Source of the DNA: Halorarum salinum
GTDB lineage: Archaea; Halobacteriota; Halobacteria; Halobacteriales; Haloferacaceae
Reading direction: 5' to 3'
Assembly: GCF_013402875.1 (NCBI RefSeq)
Contig: NZ_CP058579.1
Coordinates: forward strand, 1 to 64,000
Length of the DNA: 64,000 nucleotides
The notes beneath the pieces are model-generated. The model saw only the letters and a program-made list of their open reading frames with translations, did no database searches and was not told the DNA's origin. The translations under genes and the position numbers were made by a program. Below are positions 1-10,249 of this stretch, piece after piece. Positions within the stretch are counted from its first letter, which is position 1, and every line of letters starts with the position of its first letter.

Positions 1-1
1 G

Positions 2-1099
2 CTGTCGTTCACCCAGATCACGATCCTGGAGGTGCTGTACAACCTCACCACGCTCGTCGGCGAGATCCCCACGGGGTACGTCGGGGACCGCGTCGGACGG
101 CGAGCCAGTTTGCTCGTCGGGACGGCCCTCATCACCGTGACGCTGGTCGCCATCGGTCTCGCTTCGACGTTTCTCACGTTGGCAGCGCTGTGGGTCTGCT
201 GGTCGACGGGGTACAACTTCCGATCGGGGTCGGAGGACGCCTGGCTCTACGATACGATCACCGACCAGCAGACCCCGGACCAGTTCGCCCGCGTTCGCGG
301 CCGTGGCGAGTCGGTCGCCCTGGTCGTCGGCGTCGGTGCCTCGATCGTCGGTGGCTATCTCGCCGGGATCGACCTGGCGTATCCGTTCTTCGCCGCGGCC
401 GGTGTCACTGCGCTCGGTCTCCCGATCCTCCTGTCGCTATCGGAGCCGTCCACCTACGAGGAGGCCACCACCGAGGACCTCACGATGCGCCGAACGCTCC
501 GGATCGTGCGTCGGGTGCTCGGACAGCGGAACCTCCGGTCGTTCATCGTCTACTACTACGTGCTGTTCGCCTCGGTCCTCTATCTCGTCTTCATCTTCGT
601 CCAGCCGATCTTCGAGACGATCGTCCTGGATCTCGGCGTGGCGGAGTCCCGGGTCGAGAACCTGCTCGGCTGGTACTTCGCGGCGATCAGTCTTCTGGGC
701 GCGGGCCTCAGCTACTGGTCGGGCGCCATCAAGGAACGGGTCGGACTGGGAACGTGGTTCCACAGCCTGCCGTTCGCCGTCGGCGGGGCGCTCGTCGTCG
801 CGTACTTCTTCCCCGCACTGGCGCTGGTGGTGTTCCTGTCGTCGAGGAGCGTGGCGGACGTTACGCGTGCGCTTGCCAGCCAGTACGTCAACGACCGCGT
901 GGGGACGGTGGGCCGTGCGACCGTCCTCAGTGCGATGGCGATGGTGAGTGGGCTCGCGGTCATCCCCTTCCAACTGGGGAGCGGCGTTCTCTCTGACCTC
1001 ACGTCGCCACTCCTGGCGGTCGGGGTTGGCGGCGCCGTGCTCGCCGTCGGATCGGTGGTCATCGTCGTCTGGGAACGGCCGGTCGCACCGAACGGGTGA
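2..1099 (+). CDS. MFS permease, 5' end cut by the window edge
   Basis: The frame is open from the first bases of the window, so the true start lies upstream and 365 codons are visible. Near the visible N-terminus is an MFS signature (GEIPTGYVGDRVGRR, residues 20-34 of the visible part), which corresponds to the loop between helices 2 and 3. It is followed by about ten hydrophobic segments separated by short charged loops, as expected for a 12-helix secondary transporter missing its first helix. The protein ends in a short polar tail. The substrate cannot be read from the sequence. Confidence 0.85.
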   Translation: MSFTQITILEVLYNLTTLVGEIPTGYVGDRVGRRASLLVGTALITVTLVAIGLASTFLTLAALWVCWSTGYNFRSGSEDAWLYDTITDQQTPDQFARVRGRGESVALVVGVGASIVGGYLAGIDLAYPFFAAAGVTALGLPILLSLSEPSTYEEATTEDLTMRRTLRIVRRVLGQRNLRSFIVYYYVLFASVLYLVFIFVQPIFETIVLDLGVAESRVENLLGWYFAAISLLGAGLSYWSGAIKERVGLGTWFHSLPFAVGGALVVAYFFPALALVVFLSSRSVADVTRALASQYVNDRVGTVGRATVLSAMAMVSGLAVIPFQLGSGVLSDLTSPLLAVGVGGAVLAVGSVVIVVWERPVAPNG

Positions 1100-1670
1100 G
1101 GCGAACGTCTCCGCCCGATCACCGACGTGGGCTCTTCCAACGACGGCGTGTCCATGGGATACCCGACGACCGTCGGTATCCCCTCGTTCGAACTCGATCG
1201 AGGTGACGAACCGCATGCCGGATACGATCCGTCCACTCGCGGTCCTGCGAGTACGGGATGACGCGAAGCCGACCGTTGTGAATGATCGTGAAGCCGACCG
1301 TTGTGAACTTGCTCCCGACGACGGGAGCGAGGCTCGAATCGAGCAACAGGCACTGATCGACGATTCGGGCGGCGCTCCCGCCATCGACTCGGGGGTGGCG
1401 CGACGAGCGATCGGTCGCGTCCGGTGACCGATGGCGTCGAGTCCGCCCCGGGCTCCGGATCGCGTTCCCCATCTCGAACGTGGCGGGCGGGCTCGTCGCG
1501 GACCTCTGGTTCAGGCCCGGGACGTGGCGTGACGCCGACCTCATCGACCGGGGATTCGGTCCCGACGTCGGCGGGACGGAGGCTGCCTCGACGGACGATC
1601 GAGGTCGGGGTTCCGAGCGTCCACCCGTCGACCGGCCACGGTCACGTCGACCGCACCCGGGGTGGCCTCC
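1100..1670. other. 571-base gap, no convincing gene
   Basis: No complete gene is evident. An 18-base sequence (GAAGCCGACCGTTGTGAA) occurs twice at 1265-1282 and 1289-1306, a 24-base tandem step. On the plus strand around 1440-1590 a short stretch reads like protein (contains PISNVAGGLVADLWFRPG) but has no start or recognisable family, so it may be a gene remnant. Confidence 0.4.
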
Positions 1671-2432
1671 CTAGAACACCTCGCTCGACCAGTCGGCGAA
1701 CCGTTCGAGCGAGGACTTCTCACCCTCGCTCAGGTTGAACTCCGCGGGGTCGAGGTCCCAGTGCTCGACGAGCGTCGCACACCAGACGTGGTCGTCGCGC
1801 TTGAGGAGGTAGACGAGCGGGAGGAGTGGGACGAACGCCGCCGCGACGTAGACGTACCGGGACCCGCCCCAGTCGACGCGTGGAACCCGGGGGAGTCGGA
1901 GGGCGTCGTAGCCGACGAGCAGCGGCGCGACGCCCCACGAGAGGAGGAAGAGGACGGCCCCGGCGTCGACGACCGGTCCGTACACCTTGCTCTCGGGGAC
2001 GACGACGAGAAGGGCGATCCCGAGAATCTGGCCGACCACGGCGAGCGCGACGAGTCCCCGGCTCCGGCCCCGATCGTGCTCGTCCTTCGCGCGGGTGAAC
2101 GCCGACCGGTCGAACCCCCGGGCCTCGACGAGCCAGTTGCGGCGCTGAACGCGCCAGACGAACCCGGCGAGGTGTGAGAGCGTGAACGGGAGGAGGTAGA
2201 ACAGGTAGCGGGTGTCCGGAAGATCCACGTCGTACTCCCCCCGCAGGTGGGCGCCGTCCGTCTTCATCGCGTAACCGAGGCCGAGCACCATCACGGGCGC
2301 GAGCCAGAAGAACGGGAGCAGCAGCAGTTCCATCAGGGGGAGCGTCCCGACGGGGGTGAGATCGCCGCTCGTCGCAGGGGCCGGTTGGGCGTCCGACTCG
2401 TCGTGGGGGTGGGTCTCGTCTGCGGAACTCAT
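1671..2432 (-). CDS. Hypothetical five-helix membrane protein
   Basis: This is a 253-residue protein with an acidic, disordered N-terminus (about 30 residues). Five hydrophobic segments follow, near residues 33-55, 76-93, 125-145, 153-173 and 189-210, and the C-terminus is a soluble tail. The loop after the first segment is polar and the second loop is rich in Arg and Asp. I do not recognise the family. It stands alone between the MFS permease and the stress-protein/permease pair and has its own upstream AT-rich stretch near 2485-2500. Confidence 0.7.
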   Translation of the reverse strand: MSSADETHPHDESDAQPAPATSGDLTPVGTLPLMELLLLPFFWLAPVMVLGLGYAMKTDGAHLRGEYDVDLPDTRYLFYLLPFTLSHLAGFVWRVQRRNWLVEARGFDRSAFTRAKDEHDRGRSRGLVALAVVGQILGIALLVVVPESKVYGPVVDAGAVLFLLSWGVAPLLVGYDALRLPRVPRVDWGGSRYVYVAAAFVPLLPLVYLLKRDDHVWCATLVEHWDLDPAEFNLSEGEKSSLERFADWSSEVF

Positions 2433-2689
2433 GGTCGGTGGTTACACGATCGAAGTGACGGGTAGGTCGACGGACCGAAGTCGACGATAAAAACGTTCGG
2501 CCGGCGGTTTCACCGTTGATACGTGGCGCCCCGTTCGACGGCGTATCCTCCGTCCCGGGGCCTCCGACGGTGGCGCCCGTCGCGCTCGCTCCGCGCCCGC
2601 GGCCGAGGGGATGACTGGCGCGTCCGCCCCGTGTATCAGGGATTGACGGGGACCGCTACGACACGAGGTGATTCGGGCACGTCACGGCC

Positions 2690-3424
2690 CTACCGTTCGT
2701 CGTCCCCCGTGGCGGGTTCGCGCTGAACCACGAGCACCGGGCCGAGGAACCGCTCGGCGACCTTGTCGGCCGGCATCCCGAACACGAACGTCGCCAGGGA
2801 CGGGTCGGATTCGCCCATCACGACGGCGTCGAACGGGTCGGCCGCGTCGACGATGGCGTCGAGGGCCCCCCGGTCGTGCTCGATCCGCGTCTCGATCGCC
2901 GACGCGTCCGTCCCGAGATCCGTCAACCGGGCCACCACCCCGTCGAGGAGCGTCCGGACGTCGTCGTCCGTCTCGCCCTCGCCGGCGACGTGATACAGCG
3001 TCACGGAGGCGTCCGTGTCGCCGAACAGGCCGGCGACGACGCGGGCGAGCCGGTCGACCCCGACGGCGCCGCGGACGGCGACGAGCACGTCCTCGGGCGG
3101 GCCGGTCGCGTTCGGGACGAGCACGGCCAGGCAGTCCTCCTCCCTGATCGTCCGGTCGATCGTCTTCCCCCCGTCGCGGGTGAACACGAGCCGTCGCTCG
3201 GTGGTCGCGCCCGCCTCCGCGAGCATCGCCTCGTACTCGTCGAGCCGCTGGTTCGCACGCTCCTCGAACTGCATCCGGGCCTGCCCCGGGGCGGTCTGTT
3301 CGGGGATGACGTGGTAGCCGAGCAACACGACGTGGGCGTTCGCGAGGAGTTCGGGGACCCCCTCGGGGATCGACTCACCTTCGAGCACGCGGATCGGGAC
3401 GAGTATCGACGGTCTGTCGGTCAT
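2690..3424 (-). CDS. Universal stress protein (UspA family), two-domain
   Basis: The protein has 244 residues and is built like two UspA halves. The N-terminal half begins with a beta strand ([11 protein letters not shown]), and the C-terminal half ends with the family's final strand (GPVLVVQRE). The nucleotide-binding loop is only partly conserved ([18 protein letters not shown]). The start ATG at 3424 overlaps the stop of the upstream permease gene by four bases, so translation is coupled. UspA proteins next to amino-acid permeases are known in haloarchaea and are thought to bind ATP and modulate the transporter; that role is inferred here. Confidence 0.85.
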   Translation of the reverse strand: MTDRPSILVPIRVLEGESIPEGVPELLANAHVVLLGYHVIPEQTAPGQARMQFEERANQRLDEYEAMLAEAGATTERRLVFTRDGGKTIDRTIREEDCLAVLVPNATGPPEDVLVAVRGAVGVDRLARVVAGLFGDTDASVTLYHVAGEGETDDDVRTLLDGVVARLTDLGTDASAIETRIEHDRGALDAIVDAADPFDAVVMGESDPSLATFVFGMPADKVAERFLGPVLVVQREPATGDDER

Positions 3425-4857
3425 TGTCGGACGGCTCCTTTGAGCGTGACGTCGGCGGCGTAGTATCGGTACCAGAGGTACGACGTGATCATGACCGCGA
3501 CGCCGACGCCGATCGACGCGGGTTGCATGAACGCGATCAGGCCGAAGCTGGCGAGCGCGCCGACGCCCGGCACCACCGGATAGCCCGGCACCCTGTAGCT
3601 GGGGGCGTACCAGGTCGGGTCCCGCCGCCGCAACACGATCATGACGACGCAGATCAGGCCGTACATGATCAGGTGGAGGAACGACGCGACCTCGGCGAGC
3701 AGTTCGACCTGACCGGTCGCGACGAGGACGAGGATCGGGCCGCCGGCCGCGAGCAGCGCGACGTGTGGCGTGCCGTACCGGAGGTTGATCTCGCTCGCCC
3801 GCCGGGGGAGCAGGGCGTCGCGGCTCAGCGCGTACACCGCCCGCGAGGCGCTGAGGATCGACGCGTTCGCGCTCGAGAACGTCGCCAGCAGGCCGGCACC
3901 GAGGATCGCGATCGCGCCGGGCAGCCCGAGGAACTCGCGGGCGACCTCGACCATGGCCGTCTCCCCGAACCGGCCCAGCCGGTCCGCTCCGAACGCGCTG
4001 GTCGCGACGAAGATCGTCACGACGTAGAACGCGGCGACGACGAGGACCGAGCCGACCATCGCCAGCGGGAGGTTCCGGCTCGGCCGTTTGATCTCCCCGG
4101 CGACGGTCGCGACCTGTGCGAACCCCAGATACGAGGTGAAGACGAGCGCGGCGGTCGTCAGGACCGGGAAGTGCCCACGGGAGAAGAACGTCTCCGGGAC
4201 GGCTCCGCCGCCGAACACGCCGACCGCGTCGAGGACGCCGTACGAGAGGAAGCCCGTGAGGACCACGAGGAGGACGCCGACCACGCCGTTCTGCAGTTTC
4301 GCGGTGTTCTCGGTCCCGCCGATGCTCAGCGCCGTCAACCCCGCGCCGAACAGCAACCCGATCGCGACGACCGGATCGAACGAGAGCGCGACGCCGACCT
4401 CGGCGAGGACGGCGGTCGCGTAGTGTCCCAGGCCGACGAGGTAGAACGCCGAGGCGAACACCAGGCCCAGCCACAGGCCGAGGCCGACGATCGCGCCGTA
4501 CGCAGTGCCCATCCCCCGCGAGATGAAGTAGTAGCCGCCGCCGCTCCGCGGCATCGCCGTGGCCAGTTCCGAGGTCGGGAGCGCCACCAGCAACGCGATC
4601 ACCCCGCCGATGGCGAACGAGAGGGCCGCAGCGGGACCGGCGTTCGCGGCCGCCAGCCCCGGGAAGACGAAGATCCCCGCGCCGATCATCGTGCCGATCC
4701 CGATCGCCAGCCCGCCGACGAGCCCGATCGTCCGTTCGAGTTCGACGTCGTCGTCGTGGACCGTGGCGTCGTCGGTCACCGCGTCCGGCTCCTCCGCGGG
4801 AGCCTCGCCGGCGACGTTCCGGCCCGACGTCCCCACGCCGACGCGCTGATCGGACAT
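3421..4857 (-). CDS. APC-family amino acid permease
   Basis: This is a 478-residue APC-superfamily transporter. After an acidic N-terminal tail, the first helix carries the typical glycine-rich motif ([15 protein letters not shown]), followed by about eleven further hydrophobic helices. I chose ATG 4857 (MSDQRVG) because the frame upstream encodes 34 low-complexity residues with no second promoter. The gene shares an ATGA overlap with the downstream UspA gene, so the two form one operon. Substrate is probably an amino acid or amine; it cannot be refined. Confidence 0.88.
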   Translation of the reverse strand: MSDQRVGVGTSGRNVAGEAPAEEPDAVTDDATVHDDDVELERTIGLVGGLAIGIGTMIGAGIFVFPGLAAANAGPAAALSFAIGGVIALLVALPTSELATAMPRSGGGYYFISRGMGTAYGAIVGLGLWLGLVFASAFYLVGLGHYATAVLAEVGVALSFDPVVAIGLLFGAGLTALSIGGTENTAKLQNGVVGVLLVVLTGFLSYGVLDAVGVFGGGAVPETFFSRGHFPVLTTAALVFTSYLGFAQVATVAGEIKRPSRNLPLAMVGSVLVVAAFYVVTIFVATSAFGADRLGRFGETAMVEVAREFLGLPGAIAILGAGLLATFSSANASILSASRAVYALSRDALLPRRASEINLRYGTPHVALLAAGGPILVLVATGQVELLAEVASFLHLIMYGLICVVMIVLRRRDPTWYAPSYRVPGYPVVPGVGALASFGLIAFMQPASIGVGVAVMITSYLWYRYYAADVTLKGAVRQ

Positions 4858-4963
4858 GGGGTACTGTTGTCCCAGCGGCTGGTTAAACCCGGTGACCCTA
4901 CCGATGTGCGTATCGATCGGTGACGCCCGGTCGCTCGGTCGGTCGAGTACTTCGGGCACGGCG

Positions 4964-6280
4964 CTACCCGAACGCGACCAGCCGCTGGCCGACGACCTCC
5001 CCGTCCCCCTGGCGCTCGGTCACGACCGTCGCGTAGACGGTCCCGCCCGCGATGGCGAGCCCTCCGACGTGGTCCTCGAAACGTTTCTTCCACAATCGGC
5101 TCCCGTCGCCGAGATCGAAGGCCGCCAGCGCGGCGTGGCCGGGAGCGGTCGACTCGACGGACCGGTCGTGCGTGGCCGCGACGAGGGCGTCACCCGCACC
5201 GACGAGGTCGATCACGTCGAGGTCGAGACTCGCGGTCCACTCGGTCCGACCCTCGGTCGTGACCGCCCGGAGTCGCCGGTCCCCGAGGGACGTAACGACG
5301 AGGTCGTCCGCCACGACGGGCGCGACCGGCCGACCGACCGGTTCCGGCGCGTCGCCACCACGTCGAGCCGGGGGCGAGGCGACGCGCCAGCGCTCCTCGC
5401 CGTCCGTTCGGGCGAGGGCACGGAGTTCGCCGCCGGGGCGGTCCTCGTGCTCGACCGTGACGTAGACGGACTCGTCCGCGATCGCGGGGCTCCGGTATAT
5501 TCGCGGCCCTGTTATCCGGGACTCGGAGGGGACGGACCACTCGGTGGCCGCGGTCCGTGACGCGTGGGCCGGTTCGTCGTCGTCCGGGTCCTCCCAGGGC
5601 CACTCGTTCGCGGCCGCGGTCAGATCGACCGCCTCGACGGTGAGCGCCGTCGCGACATACGCCGTGTCCCCGTCGATCGCGGGTGACCCTTGCGCGTCGT
5701 GGCTGGACGCCCAGGCGACACGTCCGGTCGCGTCGAGCGCCGAGAAGTAGCCGCCGTACTCCAGGTGTAGCCGTCCGTCGGCGATCGTCCCGCTCGCGGT
5801 GTTCGCGCCGTGACAGGGCCGTCCGCGCCACGTTTCCCCGCCGCCGTCGAGGTTGACGCCGAACACGCAGTCCGTGCCCGTGACGTACGCCCGTTCGGCG
5901 CCGAGCGTCGGCGTCTCGGTCCCCCAGGGTGTGGAGGTCGACCGCCAGAGGCGGTCGCCGTCGGTCGCACGGAGTCCGACCGTGTGTCGCTCCGCGTTCA
6001 CGACGACGCGGGTGCCGCGGACGAGCGGTTCGTGCCAGAACTCGAAGTCCCGGGTCCAGCGCGGCGCCGGCTCGGACCGCGGCGGGGAGGCTCCGGCGTT
6101 GTACCGGCTGTTCCGCGCGTCGTATCCGCTCGCCGGCCAGTCGTCCGGCCCGGCCGTCGCGTCCGGGATCGGTTCCGGGTCGGGACGACGCGCGAGCGCC
6201 GAGCACCCGGCGACGCCGACCGCGGCACCGACCGCCGTCCCGCGCAGAAACGCTCGTCTGGGGAGTCGCGTGGAGGGCAT
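4964..6280 (-). CDS. Secreted PQQ-type beta-propeller lipoprotein
   Basis: The 438-residue protein starts with a Tat signal (RRAFLRG) followed by a lipobox (VAGC), so it is probably exported folded and lipid-anchored outside the membrane. The mature part holds at least six PQQ/WD-like propeller repeats of the form A-x-D-x-x-x-G-x-x-x-W (for example near [30 protein letters not shown]). Such haloarchaeal proteins resemble outer-membrane assembly BamB in fold, but the role in archaea is unknown. ATG 6280 is chosen because it places the twin arginines about eight residues from the start. Confidence 0.88.
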   Translation of the reverse strand: MPSTRLPRRAFLRGTAVGAAVGVAGCSALARRPDPEPIPDATAGPDDWPASGYDARNSRYNAGASPPRSEPAPRWTRDFEFWHEPLVRGTRVVVNAERHTVGLRATDGDRLWRSTSTPWGTETPTLGAERAYVTGTDCVFGVNLDGGGETWRGRPCHGANTASGTIADGRLHLEYGGYFSALDATGRVAWASSHDAQGSPAIDGDTAYVATALTVEAVDLTAAANEWPWEDPDDDEPAHASRTAATEWSVPSESRITGPRIYRSPAIADESVYVTVEHEDRPGGELRALARTDGEERWRVASPPARRGGDAPEPVGRPVAPVVADDLVVTSLGDRRLRAVTTEGRTEWTASLDLDVIDLVGAGDALVAATHDRSVESTAPGHAALAAFDLGDGSRLWKKRFEDHVGGLAIAGGTVYATVVTERQGDGEVVGQRLVAFG

Positions 6281-6466
6281 CAGCCGTGACCTGTGAGCCG
6301 TCGGAGATACAAGTTCCGGAGCCATCCGCCGGTTGACCTCCCGGGGCTGGGGTAGACCCTTCCGCTCGTCGCAGAACGCCCGCCATGCGAGTCGACGGTT
6401 CCGTCCCGGTGAACTACGCTGATTCTCCCGGCCATCGGCGTTCGATCCCATCGAGACCGACAAACC

Positions 6467-6475
6467 ACTTATGAA
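6467..6475 (+). promoter_or_regulatory. TATA-like box for the dehydratase gene
   Basis: The AT-rich element CTTATGAAA lies 24-32 bases before ATG 6499, the normal distance for a haloarchaeal leaderless transcript. Confidence 0.5.
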
Positions 6476-6498
6476 ATTCACCCTCCCTCCTCACGGAC

Positions 6499-7524
6499 AT
6501 GCCGAACGCCTACGAGCCGGTCGACTCCCCGGACGAGACCACGGTGTTCCCGTACCACGACCTCACCCCGCCGACGACGGCCGACGTCTACCGGGCCCGG
6601 CGGGTCGTCCGCGAGCACCTCCCCCGGACGCCGCTGGTCCGGGCCGAGGCGCTCTCGGCCGAGTTCGACGCCGACGTGTACCTGAAACGGGAGGACACGC
6701 TCCCGACGGGCGCGTTCAAGGTCCGCGGCGGCGTCACGCTCGCATCCCGGCTCGACGCGGGGTTCCGCGAGGCGGGGCTGATCGCCGCTAGCACGGGCAA
6801 CCACGGCCAGTCGGTCGCCTACGCCGGCCGGGAGTTCGACGTCCCAGCGACGGTCGTCGTCCCCGAGGGCGTGAACCCCTCGAAGGTGCGCGCGATGGAA
6901 CGGCTCGGGGCCGACCTCCGCTTCCACGGCGCGGACTTCGACGAGGCCCGCGAGCGCGCCGAGGCGCTGGCCGCCGAGGAGGGGTACCGGTACGTCCACT
7001 CGGCGAACGAACCGGCGCTCGTGGCCGGCGTCGGCACGGCAGGCCTGGAGGTCGTCGAGGACCGCCCGGAGGTGGACTACCTCTTTTGCCCCGTCGGCGG
7101 GGGGTCCAGCGCGTCCGGCTACTGTCTCACGGTCGGCGCGCTGACGGACGCGTCCGTGATCGGCGTGCAGTCGGCCGCGGCGCCGGCGATGCACCGCGCC
7201 TGGTCGGAGGGGGGCCTCGACCCCCACGAGCGCATGGAGACGTTCGCCGAGGGGGTGGCGACGCGGGTCCCGTTCGCCCTGACGATGGGGCTGCTCCGCG
7301 AACGGCTCGACGACTTCCGGCTCGTGAGCGACGCGGCCATCGAGGACGGGGTCCGGAACCTCCTCCGCGAGGAGGCGGTCGTCGCGGAGGGCGCGAGCGG
7401 GGTGAGCGTCGCCGCCATGCGGGACGTCCGTGAGGAGATCCGCGGGAAGACGGTCGTGTTCCCGATCTCGGGCCGCAACGTCGATCCGGGGAGTCTGGAG
7501 CGGATCCTCGACGGGGAGGACTGA
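6499..7524 (+). CDS. PLP-dependent threonine/serine ammonia-lyase
   Basis: The protein (341 residues) is a fold-type II PLP enzyme of the threonine/serine dehydratase family. The Schiff-base lysine is Lys74 in the motif GAFKVRG, the substrate loop reads STGNHGQ, and the phosphate-binding glycine loop is VGGGSS. It deaminates L-threonine or L-serine to a 2-oxo acid. There is no C-terminal ACT regulatory domain, so this looks like the catabolic, non-feedback type rather than biosynthetic IlvA. It stands alone and is preceded by a TATA-like box. Confidence 0.88.
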   Translation: MPNAYEPVDSPDETTVFPYHDLTPPTTADVYRARRVVREHLPRTPLVRAEALSAEFDADVYLKREDTLPTGAFKVRGGVTLASRLDAGFREAGLIAASTGNHGQSVAYAGREFDVPATVVVPEGVNPSKVRAMERLGADLRFHGADFDEARERAEALAAEEGYRYVHSANEPALVAGVGTAGLEVVEDRPEVDYLFCPVGGGSSASGYCLTVGALTDASVIGVQSAAAPAMHRAWSEGGLDPHERMETFAEGVATRVPFALTMGLLRERLDDFRLVSDAAIEDGVRNLLREEAVVAEGASGVSVAAMRDVREEIRGKTVVFPISGRNVDPGSLERILDGED

Positions 7525-7646
7525 GCGACCGTCGGGCGGAGGCGGTCGAACGGCCCCGCACTGGGGCGGGGTCGAGTCGTCGGCTCGCCGATCGGACGGT
7601 CCCGAACGGCCCGTGGGCTTATCCGCCACCGTCCCGAGGTGTGCGT

Positions 7647-8303
7647 ATGAGTATCGTGGGCGATTTCACCGTGCCAGCGGAGGCCTTCGCGCTGGACGAG
7701 GCCCTGGGGGCCCATCCGGGGACGACCGTCGAATCGGATCGGCTGGCGTCCCACAGCCCCAGGGAGGTGTTCCCGTTTCTCTGGGCCAGGGGCGGCGATC
7801 TCGACCGGTTCCACGACGCGCTCGAGTCCGACCCGACGGTGACCGGCGTCGACGTCGCCGACGAGACGGAGTCCGAGGTGCTCTACCGGCTGGAGTGGGA
7901 CGAGGAGTTCTGCGACCTCGTTCACGAGATGGTGGACCACCACGCGGCGATCCTGGAGGCGAGGGCGCGCGACGACCGGTGGGACCTCCGGTTGCGGTTC
8001 GCCGAGGAGGGGATGCTGTCGACCTTCCAGGACCACTTCCGGGAGATCGGCCACGAGTTCGAGGTGAACCAACTCCACCGACCGACGCAACCCCGACAGC
8101 GCGCGTTCGGCCTGACGGCGGAACAGCACGAGGCGCTGGTGGCGGCCGCCGACGAGGGGTACTTCACCGTCCCCCGGACGGCGTCGACGGAGGACGTGAG
8201 CGAGCGGCTGGACATCTCGGCCAACGCGGTCTCGGAGCGGATTCGGCGCGGCTGTGAGTCGCTGATCCGGTCGGGACTGATGGTCTCCGACGACGTCCAC
8301 TAG
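7647..8303 (+). CDS. Bat-type (HTH_10) transcription regulator
   Basis: The protein has 218 residues and the architecture of haloarchaeal bacterio-opsin-activator relatives. It has an N-terminal ligand-sensing region and a C-terminal HTH_10 domain at about residues 155-210, starting LTAEQHEAL and carrying the conserved GYF and the recognition helix around SANAVSERIRRG. I chose ATG 7647 rather than the GTG two codons upstream. It follows the dehydratase in the same direction after a gap of about 120 bases and could control it, but this is not shown. Confidence 0.85.
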   Translation: MSIVGDFTVPAEAFALDEALGAHPGTTVESDRLASHSPREVFPFLWARGGDLDRFHDALESDPTVTGVDVADETESEVLYRLEWDEEFCDLVHEMVDHHAAILEARARDDRWDLRLRFAEEGMLSTFQDHFREIGHEFEVNQLHRPTQPRQRAFGLTAEQHEALVAAADEGYFTVPRTASTEDVSERLDISANAVSERIRRGCESLIRSGLMVSDDVH

Positions 8304-8382
8304 CGCGCCCCCGAGAAGGTACTTAAACGGCGTGACGTGTGAGGCAGCTAGTTCATCCGGGATCGCCGCGTTCGAATGGACC

Positions 8383-8802
8383 ATGACAGATCAGGGGCGG
8401 AGTAGCGCCGATCCCGCCGCTCCTCGGGGGTCCGACGACCCCCGAACCGGAGCCGTCGGACTCGACGAGTTGCTGACGAGCCTGAGCCATCGGACCAGAC
8501 GGAGCATCCTGCTGACGCTCGCGGCGGACAACCCGCGGGACGAGGAGGAGTTCACGTCACCCGACGCCGACGAGGGGGACGACGCGTCCGACGAGGACGA
8601 GTTCGCGAGCGCCGACTTCGACGCCGAACTGTTCGAGGCCAAGGTCAGGTACGAGCACCTCCCCCAACTGGACCGCGCCGGGTTGATCGAGTGGAACCGC
8701 GAGGCCGACACCGTCACCCGGGGCCCGAACTTCGAGGAGCTGCGCCCGCTCGTCGACCTCATCAACGAGCACCGGGACGAATTTCCGGACGACTGGCTCT
8801 GA
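8383..8802 (+). CDS. Winged-helix DNA-binding protein, DUF7344-like
   Basis: This is a 139-residue protein. The N-terminal helix pair (DELLTSLSHRTRRSILLTLA) and the later segment (YEHLPQLDRAGLIEW) form the typical winged helix of haloarchaeal ArsR-like regulators. An unusually acidic insertion of about 35 residues sits between the first helix pair and the recognition region. A TACTTAAA box near 8317-8324 gives a leader of about 35 bases. Target genes are unknown. Confidence 0.75.
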   Translation: MTDQGRSSADPAAPRGSDDPRTGAVGLDELLTSLSHRTRRSILLTLAADNPRDEEEFTSPDADEGDDASDEDEFASADFDAELFEAKVRYEHLPQLDRAGLIEWNREADTVTRGPNFEELRPLVDLINEHRDEFPDDWL

Positions 8803-9110
8803 GCCGGACTCGCGTGGTTCCCCTGGAACGACGTGGCGGCCCTCTCCGAGGGTACCCGCCTTCGTGTGGAGGCTGACCGGTTAGCGTCGCCTAACCGCGT
8901 CGAAGATCAAGCGGTGCCGGCGACGACGACGCTTCCGGCGTGGATGGCGACCCTGCGTCGCCGGAGCCGAGCTCTCCGACCTATCGGGGCGTTCTCCGGG
9001 ACGGTACGCTCACCGCCGGTGCCACGCTCGTACCGGGATCGATCGGCGCCCATCAGCGCCAGGCGGACGATCCGCGAAACGTTTTCCGCAGCCCGCCTCG
9101 TAGTTCGGAC
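8803..9110. other. 308-base gap, nothing recognised
   Basis: Neither strand shows a gene with haloarchaeal codon bias and a credible start, and I saw no hairpin or repeat. Confidence 0.4.
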
Positions 9111-9329
9111 ATGCCGACGGCCGTTACGACGCCCGACTTGGACGAAGCGTGTGCGTACTGTGGGTCGCGTATCTTCGAGCACGATCCGATCTGCGTACGC
9201 GACTGTGACGACGACTGCGGGTCGCCCACGTACTTCTGTAACTTCGCGTGTCTCTCGGCGTACGTGGACGAGAACGACCTGACTGCGGGCGACTCGTGCG
9301 AATGGTCGCCCGACGAGAGCGGTCGTTGA
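9111..9329 (+). CDS. Small TRASH/MYM-like zinc-finger protein
   Basis: This is a 72-residue protein with seven cysteines. The pattern is CxxC (CAYC), then CVRDCDDDC, then YFCNFACLSAY. The last motif, an aromatic-FC-x3-C followed by an aromatic, is the hallmark of TRASH/MYM treble-clef zinc fingers, which bind metal and often sense or deliver it. Haloarchaea carry many such short zinc-finger proteins of unknown role. ATG 9111 is chosen because the upstream part of the frame is low-complexity and arginine-rich. Confidence 0.7.
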   Translation: MPTAVTTPDLDEACAYCGSRIFEHDPICVRDCDDDCGSPTYFCNFACLSAYVDENDLTAGDSCEWSPDESGR

Positions 9330-9503
9330 CCGGGACGTCCTCCTCGACCGGTTAGGCGAGGGTCGACCGAGTTCGGACTGGAGCAGGCCGGCACCAAACG
9401 GTGGACCGACTACGTGCCGGAGTGGTGTTCGGTCGAGGGGAACGGTACGAACCCGGGTGGGCACGAGCGTCGACTGGCACCGACCGGAAGGCCACGATTT
9501 CGA

Positions 9504-10249
9504 CTACAGTCCGCCCGTCACGGGAACGACCGCGCCGTTGACGTTCCCGTTCGCTTCCGAGCCCAGAAACGCCACGAGGGCGGCCACGTCCTCCGGCGTC
9601 GATATCCGATCCGACGGCGTCCGCTCGGCGACCGCTTCGCGAACGTCCTCGGGTCGCTCCCGGTTCCGCTCGGTCAGCACCATCCCGGGCATCACCGCGT
9701 TCGAGAGGATGCCATCTCCGCCGAACTCGTCGGCCAGCACGCCGGTCATGCCGTGTAACCCGGCCTTGGCCGTCGCGTAGGGCGCCATGCCCGCCGAGCC
9801 GTTTTCGGCCGACAGCGAGGAGACACTGACGATCCGCCCCAGCCGGCCTCCCGCATGGCCGGGACCACGGCACGAACGGTGTGAAGGACGCCGTCCTGAA
9901 TGCCGTGGACGATTCGTCGCCACTCCTCGGCGGGTACCTCCTCGAACGGCGCGGGTCCGACGCCCGACGGGACGGCGTTGTTCACGAGCACGTCGACGGT
10001 TCCCCGGCGGTCGCGCACCGCTCCCACGGCCGCGTCGACCGAGTCGCGATCGGTCATGTCGTAGCCGACGACGAACGCGTCGCCGCCCGCCTCGCGGACG
10101 CGGTCGGCGGTTTCCGCCGCACCGTCTTCGTTGGAACGATAGGTGATCACGACGCTGGCCCGTTCTCGTCCGAACGCGACGGCCGTCGATCGGCCGATTT
10201 CGGAGGAACTCCCCGTCACCAGCACGACGCGCTCCGACGGGTTCGGTGA
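9504..10249 (-). pseudogene. Frameshifted short-chain dehydrogenase/reductase (SDR)
   Basis: The N-terminal half carries the nucleotide-binding motif (VTGSSSEIG) and NNAV. The C-terminal half carries the catalytic Tyr-Lys motif (YATAK) and a typical SDR end (VPVTGGL). The halves lie in different frames, and the switch falls near 9836-9842 within a G-rich run. The N-terminus also lacks a clean start, because ATG-GCA is followed by a stop in the frame that leads into the Rossmann motif. It is either a young pseudogene or an indel error in the assembly; the mature length of about 245 residues would otherwise fit the family. Confidence 0.75.

Noticed and set aside
3424-4923. Very long plus-strand open frame (499 codons) across the permease gene
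   Set aside because: It is antisense to a clear membrane transporter and has the Arg/Asp/Glu-rich composition of a shadow frame in high-GC DNA.
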